DNA of 13,871 nt from Fibrobacteraceae bacterium (lineage in GTDB: Bacteria > Fibrobacterota > Fibrobacteria > Fibrobacterales > Fibrobacteraceae): NCBI GenBank assembly GCA_023231365.1, contig JALNVO010000046.1:1-13871 (forward strand), read 5' to 3'. Under the pieces are notes generated by a model that saw nothing but the letters and a program-made list of their open reading frames with translations, ran no database searches and was not told where the DNA came from. Positions within the stretch are counted from its first letter, which is position 1; every line of letters starts with the position of its first letter. This document shows, one piece after another, positions 1 to 7,277 of this stretch. The translations under genes were made by a program, and so were the position numbers.

Positions 1-63
1 ACTATCAAGACCTGAGGCGCCGAAGCGGATGCCGAAGGCATCAATACCGCCAGTATTGGCCAC
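1..63 (-). other. Hairpin-rich left edge, possible start of an outward-reading ORF
   Basis: On the - strand a GTG at 63-61 opens a frame that stays open to the window edge for 21 codons (VANTGGIDAFGIRFGASGLD and one more). It is preceded by a purine tract containing AGGAAAG four bases before the GTG. The same DNA is full of short perfect inverted repeats: CAATAC/GTATTG (42-58), GATGCC/GGCATC with a 3-base loop (28-42), and CGC-TTCG-GCG, a UUCG-type hairpin on the - strand. The + strand is also open from base 2 to a TAA at 98-100, so open frames alone prove little here. It could be the 5' end of a gene or a dispersed structured repeat; I cannot decide from 63 bases. Confidence 0.25.
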
Positions 64-94
64 TTTTCTTTCCTGCTCCCACAGGGATCATTCT

Positions 95-118
95 CACTAA
101 GGAGCAAGCTCCTAAGTG
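95..118. other. 10-bp imperfect inverted repeat with T-rich flank
   Basis: CACTAAGGAG and CTCCTAAGTG face each other across CAAG with a single A/A mismatch. On the + strand the hairpin is followed by a T-rich run (119-130, TTCATTTTTCTT), so it could be a weak terminator for something entering from the left. Read on the - strand it lies about 30 bases upstream of the GTG at 63, where it could instead be a leader hairpin or operator. The structure is seen; the role is inferred. Confidence 0.4.
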
Positions 119-192
119 TTCATTTTTCTTGCTCGGTTTTTGACAATTTCATTTCACCAAAGCAATTTTTAGAGGTACCCTTGAGAGAAAGG

Positions 193-220
193 AGCTCCGG
201 TTTTATCCGGGGCTTTTTTT
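193..220 (+). terminator. Rho-independent terminator
   Basis: An 8-bp stem, AGCTCCGG (193-200) with CCGGGGCT (207-214), contains one G-U pair, has a 6-base loop TTTTAT, and runs straight into seven T (214-220). This is a canonical intrinsic terminator for + strand transcription. No complete + strand gene precedes it here, so it probably ends a transcript from beyond the left edge. It insulates the following genes. Confidence 0.75.
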
Positions 221-280
221 GTATGTAAAAAACAAAAATGATGCCCGTGAAATTTTTTGATTTTCCATCTTTGCTTTTAT

Positions 281-331
281 AAAACAACGCGCAGTGTAAC
301 GTAAGACCAGTTGCTTACTCCGCGTTGTTTT
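281..331 (+). promoter_or_regulatory. Long inverted repeat before the MFS remnant, with possible promoter
   Basis: AAAACAACGCG (281-291) and CGCGTTGTTTT (321-331) are an exact 11-bp inverted repeat 29 bases apart. Inside it GTAAG (301-305) and CTTAC (314-318) form a second nested stem. The right arm ends 16 bases before the ATG at 348, whose upstream AGGCAGG is a weak ribosome site. A possible promoter, TTGATT (257-262) and TATAAA (278-283) with a short 15-base spacer, overlaps the left arm. If that promoter is real, transcription starts inside the repeat and the arms would act as a DNA operator; if the start is further upstream, the element would be a folded leader or attenuator. I do not recognise it as a known riboswitch. 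Confidence 0.45.
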
Positions 332-347
332 TAAAGGCAGGTAAAAA

Positions 348-910
348 ATGCGCAAATCGAAAAAAGGTAAAAACAGCTATCTCTACTTGGTGATAATGGT
401 AGGGTTGCTTATGGCATTTGCCTCGTTTCTCATTCTATTCACATGTTCAATCTCTGCCGTTTATTCCAAGGTATGGCGGCTTCCGGCGGTTTTGTCATTT
501 CTCGTTCTGTGGTTGCGGATTTTTTCCACAAGTGAGCTTCTTTCCAAGTTCCTCGCTTTGGTGAGCTCCATCAATAGTATTGCACCGGTAACGGGGCCTG
601 TGTTTGGAGGCATCATTCTCAAGTTTACCAATTGGAAGGAAAAATTCATCGCTCTCGCTATTTTGGGCGTTATCCTCATCGGTTTAAGCATTGCTTTTAA
701 CGAAATGCCACTCTGTGCCGCCTTTTAAGAAATCCTTGTTCTTGACGTTTAGTTTGCTTTGAAAATTTCTTAGGAACCCGAAATATCGGAGGTTTCTTCT
801 GGTATATGTCATATCCACATTCGTCCTTTGTTCTTACTTGGCTTCGTTCTGCATTTGCAGACCGATTCTTAGAAGCTTCCCTTTGAAAGAATGCTATGAT
901 TTGTGGGAGA
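348..910 (+). pseudogene. Decayed MFS drug-efflux transporter (Bcr/CflA-like)
   Basis: The first part (348 to about 428) encodes a basic N-terminus and the first membrane helix (YLVIMVGLLMAFASF). From about 431 to 532 the family resemblance continues in another frame (HSIHMFNLCRLFQGMAASGG, then FVISRSVVADFFHK), which ends at TGA 533-535. From 531 it returns to the first frame (SELLSKFLALVSSINS, then the APVTGPVFGGIIL segment typical of Bcr/CflA helix 5) and stops at 726-728. After 721 a third frame holds a TGA at 760-762 and then KFLRNPKYRRFLLVYVIST and VLCSYLASF, as in the middle of these transporters. Helices 2 and 3 are missing, so there was an internal deletion, followed by several small shifts and stops. 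The C-terminal half is absent by 991. The intact ancestor would have been about 400 residues with 12 membrane segments. The 126-codon open frame at 348-728 is a by-product of frame restoration and is unlikely to make a working transporter. The right limit is approximate. Confidence 0.8.
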
Positions 911-928
911 TTATAGGGACTGTTGTCT

Positions 929-958
929 TTGACTTTTGCCGGTCTCTTTTTATATATT
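929..958 (+). promoter_or_regulatory. Sigma70-type promoter for the secreted-protein gene
   Basis: TTGACT (929-934) is a 5/6 match to the -35 consensus. TATATT (953-958, 18-base spacer) or TATATA (951-956, 16-base spacer) serves as the -10 box. It lies just upstream of GAAGGAG (977-983) and the GTG start at 991, and it sits at the decayed end of the transporter remnant. Confidence 0.6.
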
Positions 959-990
959 CAAAAAGGCATCATTTTTGAAGGAGTATTTCC

Positions 991-1518
991 GTGAAAAAGA
1001 ATCTTTTGCTTGCCGGTCTTTTTTTGGCGGTGGCTGCTTTTGCTGGAGAATCGTCTAAAAGCGTGGTGATCGTTGCAACGGCCCCATCGGCGTCTTCTCC
1101 GCTTCTCCGGTTAGATACGGTCGGTGCTTGCGTAGAAACTTTGCCCGTTCCTGCCGTTTCTACAAAGAGCTCCGAAATCTATTTAAAGAAAATTTCAGGA
1201 ACTTCTAAAAATGATTATGTGCGCGTGTGGGAGGCGAAAGCACATTTGATGTGGAGCGTCCGATACCGCCTAATGTATGTGTTTGCATCGGGAAACAACC
1301 TGGAAAAGCAGGTGCCTGTATTCCAAGCAGAGCAGGCGAACCGGATTTATGAAGAGACTTTTGCCGCAGACCCGGCGGAAGGCTCGTTCTATGCGGGGTC
1401 GTCTCCTCGGACTTATTATTTTGATTCAGAAGAAAAAGCCGTCGCTTCTGCCAAGAAGCGTGCAGAAGCGAGAATTGCAGAACTTTCCCCGCTTCTTTGC
1501 AAGGATTTGACAAAATAG
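991..1518 (+). CDS. Small secreted protein of unknown function
   Basis: The product is 175 residues. The start is the GTG at 991, supported by a strong ribosome site GAAGGAG seven bases upstream. Residues 1-19 form a typical Sec signal peptide: MKK, a hydrophobic core LLLAGLFLAVAA, and a likely signal peptidase I site after AFA. The rest (about 156 residues) is soluble-looking, with no further membrane segment. Two cysteines, near residues 46 and 171, could form a disulfide in the periplasm. The middle is rich in aromatic residues (VWEAKAHLMWSVRYRLMYVF), and the C-terminal 30 residues are a charged helix rich in Ala, Lys and Glu. I recognise no family. It has its own promoter, stands alone between the transporter remnant and the zinc-ribbon gene, and is probably periplasmic. 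Coding status is well supported by signal peptide, ribosome site and promoter together. Confidence 0.75.
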   Translation: MKKNLLLAGLFLAVAAFAGESSKSVVIVATAPSASSPLLRLDTVGACVETLPVPAVSTKSSEIYLKKISGTSKNDYVRVWEAKAHLMWSVRYRLMYVFASGNNLEKQVPVFQAEQANRIYEETFAADPAEGSFYAGSSPRTYYFDSEEKAVASAKKRAEARIAELSPLLCKDLTK

Positions 1519-1614
1519 TCTCTGATTTATTCCAGATTAGAATTCTTTTTTAGAGCTTTAGGACGTTTTTTTATATCAAAAAAAAGTAAATTTCAAAGTA
1601 TGGAAGAAATTCAC

Positions 1615-1992
1615 ATGATATGCCCGCATTGCGGAAACGAAATGGATGTTGCCCTCCAGGGCAAGCCAAGTTCTATGATCGTCTGTGTTTGTGGCAAGTG
1701 CAAAGCTCCGCTGGTTTCTCTGGACGGAGATGTTTTTGAGCTTGACCGCGAAGAATTCCAGGCGCTCCGCAAGAAGCTTTCTCATGTAGTGGATGCTCTT
1801 GTGGCGAATGCGGAATCGATCCAAGTGAATAATTCCAAAATCGAGAGCAAGCCAGTCAGTGGGCAGATTTCTTCTCCGAAGGTGCAGCAACCCGCTTTCC
1901 CGCATACCGCGATTTCCAAGGCGGATGTGGATGATCTTCGCATTGATTTGGAAACCTGTAAAGATGTCTCTGAATTCATCGACCGATTGTGA
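1615..1992 (+). CDS. Small zinc-ribbon protein, function unknown
   Basis: The product is 125 residues if translation starts at the ATG at 1615, which has GGAAG eight bases upstream. An in-frame ATG at 1600 would add five residues (MEEIH) but has a poorer ribosome site. The N-terminus carries a metal-binding pattern: Cys3-x2-Cys6, then Cys24-x-Cys26-x2-Cys29, consistent with a single zinc ribbon. A beta-like stretch (APLVSLDGDVFELD) and a helix follow. Residues about 70-100 are a flexible Ser/Pro/Gln/Lys linker, and the last 22 residues form an acidic amphipathic segment (DVDDLRIDLETCKDVSEFI). Such a ribbon, linker and tail layout suits a protein-protein or nucleic-acid adaptor, but that is inference. 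It ends 11 bases before the LysE-type exporter, so the two are probably co-transcribed. The region 1519-1599 is AT-rich and may hold its promoter. Confidence 0.75.
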   Translation: MICPHCGNEMDVALQGKPSSMIVCVCGKCKAPLVSLDGDVFELDREEFQALRKKLSHVVDALVANAESIQVNNSKIESKPVSGQISSPKVQQPAFPHTAISKADVDDLRIDLETCKDVSEFIDRL

Positions 1993-2003
1993 AGGGTCCT
2001 TGA

Positions 2004-2612
2004 ATGCTCGCTTTCTTTTTGGCAGCGTTGATTGTTGCTGCCGTTCCCGGTCCTGATAATCTTTTCGTGCTTGCGCAAAGTGCGACTTTTGGTCGCAGGG
2101 CAGGACTTTGTGTTGTTGCCGGACTTTGCACGGGCATTTGCTTTCAGACCGTTCTCCTCGTTGCCGGAGTTTCTATTATCATTGTCAATTCTCCCTCTGC
2201 GTTTTTTGTGTTGCAATGCGCAGGTGCGGCATATTTGCTGTATTTGTCTTTTAGGAGCTTTCAAGTCCGCGCAGCATCTGTTTCGATTTCGAAGGGGCTT
2301 TCGCTTTCGCCGGGGGATCAGTATCTACGCGGCATCGTTATGAATTTGACAAATCCGAAAGCTGTGCTTTTTATGCTCGCTTTTTTGCCCCCGGCAGTGA
2401 ATTTGAAATCTTCTATTGATCCGTCCCTTCAAATGGTTATCCTCGGGGCTGAATTTATTTTATCCGTACTCATTGTATTTGGACTGGTTGTATTCTTTGC
2501 TGGTTTTTTCAATGATTATTTGGGAAAATCGCCCAAGGCCATCCGCAATATGAATTGGACCTCCGGTGTGATTTTTATTATTCTTGCCGTCACACTTTTC
2601 TTTGTCAAATGA
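2004..2612 (+). CDS. LysE/RhtB-family amino-acid exporter
   Basis: The product is 202 residues, the usual length for LysE/RhtB exporters, which move amino acids or their analogues out across the inner membrane. The N-terminal helix carries the family motif PGPDN (residues 15-19), followed by a small-residue stretch and GRRAG at the helix 1-2 turn. About six hydrophobic segments are visible, and the second half has the conserved NPKA segment (GIVMNLTNPKAVLFMLAFL). The start ATG at 2004 has AAGGG about eight bases upstream. The stop overlaps the hrpA start in an ATGA arrangement, which implies coupled translation. The substrate cannot be read from the sequence. Confidence 0.88.
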   Translation: MLAFFLAALIVAAVPGPDNLFVLAQSATFGRRAGLCVVAGLCTGICFQTVLLVAGVSIIIVNSPSAFFVLQCAGAAYLLYLSFRSFQVRAASVSISKGLSLSPGDQYLRGIVMNLTNPKAVLFMLAFLPPAVNLKSSIDPSLQMVILGAEFILSVLIVFGLVVFFAGFFNDYLGKSPKAIRNMNWTSGVIFIILAVTLFFVK

Positions 2613-5600
2613 ACGATACTCTCGACTATACTCAATTGAAAATTGAATACCCGGATTTGCCGGTTGTTAAAAGGCGCCTGGAATTCTTAGAACTCTTAAA
2701 GAAGCATCAGGTTGTCATTGTAAAGGCGGATACAGGTTCGGGAAAATCGACTCAGGTACCGAAGTTCTTGCTCGAATCCGGGCTTGCGGGTGAAAAGCGC
2801 ATCGGTATTACAGAGCCGCGGCGGTTGGCGGCGCTTTCGATAGCGGATCGCTTGCGCGAAGAGTTAAAAGACGAAAATTTGGTGGCGACGCGGATCCGCT
2901 TTTTGGAAGAAGGTCCGAAGAGGGCTCCCATCAAAGTGATGACGGATGGCATTCTCCTCCAGGAATTCCGCCACGACCGTCTTTTCAAGGCCTATTCGGC
3001 GATCATGATCGATGAAGCGCACGAGCGGTCATTAAATATTGATATTCTGCTCGGCATATTTAAGTCCGTTCTCAAGGTGCGCCCTGAGTTTCGCTTGATT
3101 ATTGCGAGTGCTACGCTTGATGCCAAGCTCTTTGAGCAATTTTACGAGAATGCGACGGTTCTTGAAGCGGAAGGCCGCATGTTTCCGGTAAAGGTGATTT
3201 TTGCGGATCCGAATGAAAATGCTTCCAAGAGCAAGGGCGATTCCGGACTTGTAGAAGAAGCGTGCGATGCTATCATCGCTTTGGAAGAAACGGTGAGGAA
3301 GGATAATCTCCTTTGCTTTTTGCCAACGGAACGCGATATTCAGGATTTGATCGCAGAGCTTTTACCGAAACTCGATGAGAAAAAGTTTGAGGTGCTGCCG
3401 CTGTTCGGGCGGATGAGCCCGCAGGAACAGCGCCGCGTATTCCATTCTGCGGGGAAAACCCGCATTGTGCTTGCGACGAACATCGCTGAAACTTCGCTTA
3501 CGATTCCGGGAATTGCCTATGTTGTGGATACGGGAACGGCCCGCGTTTCGAGATATAATCCGCAAACTCGCATTCAAGGGCTCCCGGTGGAAAAGGTATC
3601 GCAGGCGAGTGCGAGGCAGCGCACGGGTCGCGCTGGCCGCGTAAAACCGGGTGTTTGCGTGCGGCTCTATACGGAAGAAGATTTCAATGACCGCGAAGAA
3701 TTTACCGAACCGGAAATTCGGCGTTCCAATCTTTCAAATGTGGTTTTGCAACTTCGGAGCTTAGGACTTTCCGTTGAAGATTTCCCGTTTGTGCAGCCGC
3801 CTCCGCGATCCGCTTTCCGCGGGGCGTATAAGACCCTTTTTGAACTGGGTGCGCTTTCAAGCACTGAAAAGGGTGCGGAAGTCACTCCGTTCGGGGTAGA
3901 AATGTCGAAGCTTCCGATGGACGTGGCACTCTCGGCGGTTCTTCTGCGGGCCCGCGATTCGGGAGTGTTCCAGCCAGCGATAATTGTATGTTCGGGTTTA
4001 TCGATTCAGGATCCGAGATTATATCCGTCTGAAGAAGGCCCGAAGGAAAAGGCTCGCGCAATGCACCGGGCACTGGGCGGGCACAAGAGCGATTTCTTGA
4101 CGTTGCTTGCGCTGTGGAATTCCTTTTGCCGCGAGTGGAAGGGAACTTCTTGGAATTTGCTCCGCAAGTTCGCGGAAAAACATTATCTGCATTTTTTGCG
4201 CTGCCGCGAATGGATTGATTTGTACGAACAGTTCTGCCGCATTTTAAAGGTGGAATTCAAAGATTATGCGTGTCCATTCGATTCGTTCCACAGGGATAAT
4301 TTGCACATAGCGCTTCTTTCCGGATTCTTGGGCGGCATTGCCGAGCGCGATAGGGATAACGGCTGCTACAGGCTTGTCGGCGGGCGTGATGCCTATATCT
4401 TTCCGGGGAGCGACCTCGCGGGAAAAGGCGCTGAATTTGTGCTCTCTGCGGAAATCCGCGAAACGAGCCGCGTGTTTTTGACGAAGGCTGCGGAAATTAA
4501 GCCGGAATGGGTGATACAAGTCGCCAAGGACTTTTGTACGCGCCGCTGGTTTGAACCGAAATGGAATCCGGAACGCGGATTTGTCGAAGCCGTCGAAGAA
4601 GTCTCTTTCCGCGGTATGGTGCTTTCGCGTTCCCGCCGTGTGGATTATGGACGTGTGAATGCGGATGATGCTGCCCGCATCTTTTTTTTGGAAGCGATTG
4701 TCGGCGGAGATTTACCGCGTCCGTTTCCCTTCATGGAACATAACGAGCAGGTGCTTGAATCCTTGAGGGGCAAAGAAGCAAGACTTCGCCGCTGGGGAAT
4801 TTGCCCATCGGACGATATCCAAGTGGATTATTTGATGGCAAGGGCTCCGGGAGTTTTTTCTCTCAAGACTCTCAAGGATTTTATCTCAAATAATACAGAT
4901 AAAGTTCTGCGCTATGATGAATCTGCTTGGTTTAGCGCATCGACTTCGGGAATGGAACATTTGGAGTCGTTCAAGAATAATCCGACTTTTGGTGCCGCGT
5001 TCCGCAAGTGTCTGGAAAAGGAAGAAGCCGAAAAGAAGGCTTCATTCCACGGTGGTATGGTCGAATTCCTGAAGTTGCTGGATAGGGAAGTGCGCGCTGA
5101 GCTCGTATTCGATTCTTCCAAGGCGTGGGATGGCCTTACGCTGGAAATCCCGGCGGAACTTTTGCCGAGGCTTTCTCCGGCTATATTTGCCGCATCGGTT
5201 GGTAAATGGCGAGAATGGATGGAGGAATCCTTTATTCGCGAACTTCCGAAAGGGCTCCGCAAAAAAGCGGAAACTGCTAAATTGGAATTGGATGACCGTT
5301 TTATAGAACGCTTGGAGAAAAATTCGGGAAAGGCCCCGCTTCTTCTTTTATACGAAGCTTTTGAGAGTATTGGCGACTTTGATGGAGGTACTCCGACGCT
5401 AAACCCCCAGAAAGAACATCACTTAAGACTTCATTTGTTTGTAACATCCAAGCAGATGGCTTCAAAATTCCCGGTAGAGCTTTCTCCAGAATGGGGGGCG
5501 TGCGGATGGTTTTCTCGTGTGCGGACAATTGTGCAGAGCTGTGCCTTGAATATGCCCGTGATGGGCGTGAACTTTGCCTGGCGCTTAGGTGATTCGCTCC

Positions 5601-6421
5601 CGATGAATGCCGCGGAAGCGAATTTTTGGCAGCGGTTCTTTGCCCGGTTGAAGGGAACTGCCAATGAATCCAATGCGGTAAAGTCCCTGCTCGAATCCCG
5701 TATCGCTTTTTTGAACAAGAAGGATGAAGATGGCTGGCTTCTCCGATCGCTGCTTGCGATGACTGAAGAAGAACAGAAAAAATTTACTCCGGATTTTCTC
5801 GAAATGGCCTTGCCCCGTTTTTCGGGTGTGGAATTTGCGCGTGCCCATAAGGTGCATTCTTTTGGAGACATTTCGTCCAAGATGACGGATGCGGAAAGCG
5901 ATTCGCGCGAAGGGCTTTTGCGTTTGGTATCGGACTCCGCTTATTTGGGAATTTCTCCGTTTGTTTCCGCTTGGGGCTTGTTTCACGAAGCGTTTATGCA
6001 CTTTAGACGCAGGACTCCCATTGCGGACGGCATTTTGAAGCTTTCTCTTCTGCTCAGTACGGAAGAATCGCTATATCGGCGTTTCTGCATTATTGCCGAA
6101 TTTTTGAAATTTGAAAATTTTGCCAAATCTTCTGAAAAATTGAATTTGTGCTCGGTCAAGGAGATGCGGGAGCGCTTCCAGCCGTATTTCGCGGGTCGGC
6201 TCTTAAAGGATTATGAACTCCGGGAAGCGAGGGAGAAAATCTCTGCGATTGAAAACGCTAAGACAGAAAACGACTCGTTCGAATCGCATCTCGCTGCGGA
6301 AAATCTTTTGGAAAATTTTGCCCTTTTGAGGTATAAGCGGGCGTTTTTGGCGTCTGCACCCGAAGAAAAGGTGGAAAAATCATCGTTAATCAAACTCAAG
6401 GGCCAGTTTGGGAGCTTGTAA
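2609..6421 (+). CDS. hrpA: HrpA-type DEAH-box ATP-dependent RNA helicase
   Basis: The product is 1270 residues, close to E. coli HrpA (about 1300). Members of this family are 3'-5' RNA helicases linked to mRNA processing and to relief of stalled ribosomes. Visible motifs in order: Walker A GSGKST (43-48), motif Ia TEPRRLAA (68-75), TDG (112-114), DEAH (135-138), SATL (167-170), motif V ATNIAETSLTIP (289-300), and motif VI QRTGRAGR (337-344). A winged-helix/HA2-type region follows (about 385-480), then the long HrpA-specific C-terminal part (DUF3418-like, roughly 600-1250), including SPAIFAASVGKWREWMEES. This C-terminal half separates HrpA from shorter HrpB. I chose the ATG at 2609 because it overlaps the exporter stop as ATGA and gives a normal N-terminus. 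An in-frame ATG at 2555 lies inside the exporter gene. No frameshift or missing catalytic residue was seen. Confidence 0.95.
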   Translation: MNDTLDYTQLKIEYPDLPVVKRRLEFLELLKKHQVVIVKADTGSGKSTQVPKFLLESGLAGEKRIGITEPRRLAALSIADRLREELKDENLVATRIRFLEEGPKRAPIKVMTDGILLQEFRHDRLFKAYSAIMIDEAHERSLNIDILLGIFKSVLKVRPEFRLIIASATLDAKLFEQFYENATVLEAEGRMFPVKVIFADPNENASKSKGDSGLVEEACDAIIALEETVRKDNLLCFLPTERDIQDLIAELLPKLDEKKFEVLPLFGRMSPQEQRRVFHSAGKTRIVLATNIAETSLTIPGIAYVVDTGTARVSRYNPQTRIQGLPVEKVSQASARQRTGRAGRVKPGVCVRLYTEEDFNDREEFTEPEIRRSNLSNVVLQLRSLGLSVEDFPFVQPPPRSAFRGAYKTLFELGALSSTEKGAEVTPFGVEMSKLPMDVALSAVLLRARDSGVFQPAIIVCSGLSIQDPRLYPSEEGPKEKARAMHRALGGHKSDFLTLLALWNSFCREWKGTSWNLLRKFAEKHYLHFLRCREWIDLYEQFCRILKVEFKDYACPFDSFHRDNLHIALLSGFLGGIAERDRDNGCYRLVGGRDAYIFPGSDLAGKGAEFVLSAEIRETSRVFLTKAAEIKPEWVIQVAKDFCTRRWFEPKWNPERGFVEAVEEVSFRGMVLSRSRRVDYGRVNADDAARIFFLEAIVGGDLPRPFPFMEHNEQVLESLRGKEARLRRWGICPSDDIQVDYLMARAPGVFSLKTLKDFISNNTDKVLRYDESAWFSASTSGMEHLESFKNNPTFGAAFRKCLEKEEAEKKASFHGGMVEFLKLLDREVRAELVFDSSKAWDGLTLEIPAELLPRLSPAIFAASVGKWREWMEESFIRELPKGLRKKAETAKLELDDRFIERLEKNSGKAPLLLLYEAFESIGDFDGGTPTLNPQKEHHLRLHLFVTSKQMASKFPVELSPEWGACGWFSRVRTIVQSCALNMPVMGVNFAWRLGDSLPMNAAEANFWQRFFARLKGTANESNAVKSLLESRIAFLNKKDEDGWLLRSLLAMTEEEQKKFTPDFLEMALPRFSGVEFARAHKVHSFGDISSKMTDAESDSREGLLRLVSDSAYLGISPFVSAWGLFHEAFMHFRRRTPIADGILKLSLLLSTEESLYRRFCIIAEFLKFENFAKSSEKLNLCSVKEMRERFQPYFAGRLLKDYELREAREKISAIENAKTENDSFESHLAAENLLENFALLRYKRAFLASAPEEKVEKSSLIKLKGQFGSL

Positions 6422-6458
6422 GAGGCTTTTATCCGGTGATTTTTCTAATTTGGGCGCG

Positions 6459-7277
6459 ATGCGTTTTCCCTTTATTATAATCGCGATGTCCGCTTTGGTG
6501 CTCGTTTCCTGTAAGTTGCCGTGGCAGTCTTCGGATCCGACGCTAGCCCGTGTGGGCGATACGGAACTCAAGCTTTCTGAAATGGAAGATCTTTACGATT
6601 GGGATTCGCTTTCTTTGGATGAACGCGTGGACAAGGTGGAAGCTTGGGTCACTAAACAGACTGTCTATGAGCAGGCTCTGGCTTTAGACGTGGATAAGAA
6701 GGCTTCCGTTCACCGTTTGCTGGAAGATGCGCGTAAAAAAATTGTCCTCGATGCTTATTTTTCAATGTTGACGGATACGATTCGAATTTCGGAATCCGAA
6801 ATAGAAACTTATTATGCGGAGCATCCGGATGTATTTGCTTTTGCGAAGGAAGCTTATTCTGTGGCCCTACTCGAATTTGCTGGCCCGAAAGAATGCCTTC
6901 GCTATTACCATGCGGCTTTGAAGAAGCCTGCGATAGGAATTCCTAAAACGGATTCTCTAGTGACCAAGGTAACCGTGTTCGATTCTGTTTCTGCAATTCC
7001 CTTTGATTGCCCGGCGGTTGATTTGAAGGATTTATCCATAGGCAAACCTACACCGCCAAAGGCCTGTAAGACAGCATTCAAAAGCGTGCTACTCCTTTCT
7101 AAATCAGAAGCGGGGACGGTTCGCCCGTTTTCCGAAGTTCATTCTATGGCAAAAACTCTTGCCTTGGGTGAAAAGCGCAAAGCATTCATTTCTAAATTCA
7201 AAACAGAAGCGAAAAAAGGACAGGTTATTTTTACCTATCCGGAAGAAATCGCAAAATCCAGTAAGGATCTTCTCTGA
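6459..7277 (+). CDS. SurA-N/PpiC-like lipoprotein lacking a clear PPIase domain
   Basis: The product is 272 residues from the ATG at 6459. A TTG at 6408 in the same frame would add 17 residues that make a poor signal peptide. Residues 1-18 are a lipoprotein signal ending in the lipobox LVSC, so Cys18 should be lipidated. Residue 19 is Lys rather than Asp, compatible with sorting to the outer membrane. Residues about 26-125 (ARVGDTELKLSEMEDLYDW onward, through ISESEIETYYAEHPDVF) match the helical chaperone part of SurA/PrsA/PpiC proteins. The following 100 residues lack the parvulin hallmarks (GGDLGxF, the HGxHxI-like strand), so it is probably a chaperone without isomerase activity. The stop overlaps the start of the SurA-like gene by one base (TGATG), suggesting they are made together to fold or deliver outer-membrane proteins. 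The ribosome site is weak. Confidence 0.8.
   Translation: MRFPFIIIAMSALVLVSCKLPWQSSDPTLARVGDTELKLSEMEDLYDWDSLSLDERVDKVEAWVTKQTVYEQALALDVDKKASVHRLLEDARKKIVLDAYFSMLTDTIRISESEIETYYAEHPDVFAFAKEAYSVALLEFAGPKECLRYYHAALKKPAIGIPKTDSLVTKVTVFDSVSAIPFDCPAVDLKDLSIGKPTPPKACKTAFKSVLLLSKSEAGTVRPFSEVHSMAKTLALGEKRKAFISKFKTEAKKGQVIFTYPEEIAKSSKDLL

Noticed and set aside
140..168. A perfect TTGACA that might begin a promoter for a tiny RNA ending at the 193-220 terminator
   Set aside because: No acceptable -10 box stands 16-18 bases downstream (CAATTT or AATTTT only), and the transcript would be only about 45 bases.
2555..2608. An earlier in-frame ATG would extend HrpA by 18 residues
   Set aside because: The extension lies wholly within the LysE-type gene, has no ribosome site, and the ATGA overlap at 2609 is the natural start.
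5431..6001. Two long overlapping - strand frames in the hrpA 3' half
   Set aside because: Low-complexity, basic and serine-rich translations typical of antisense frames; HrpA continues without interruption on the + strand.
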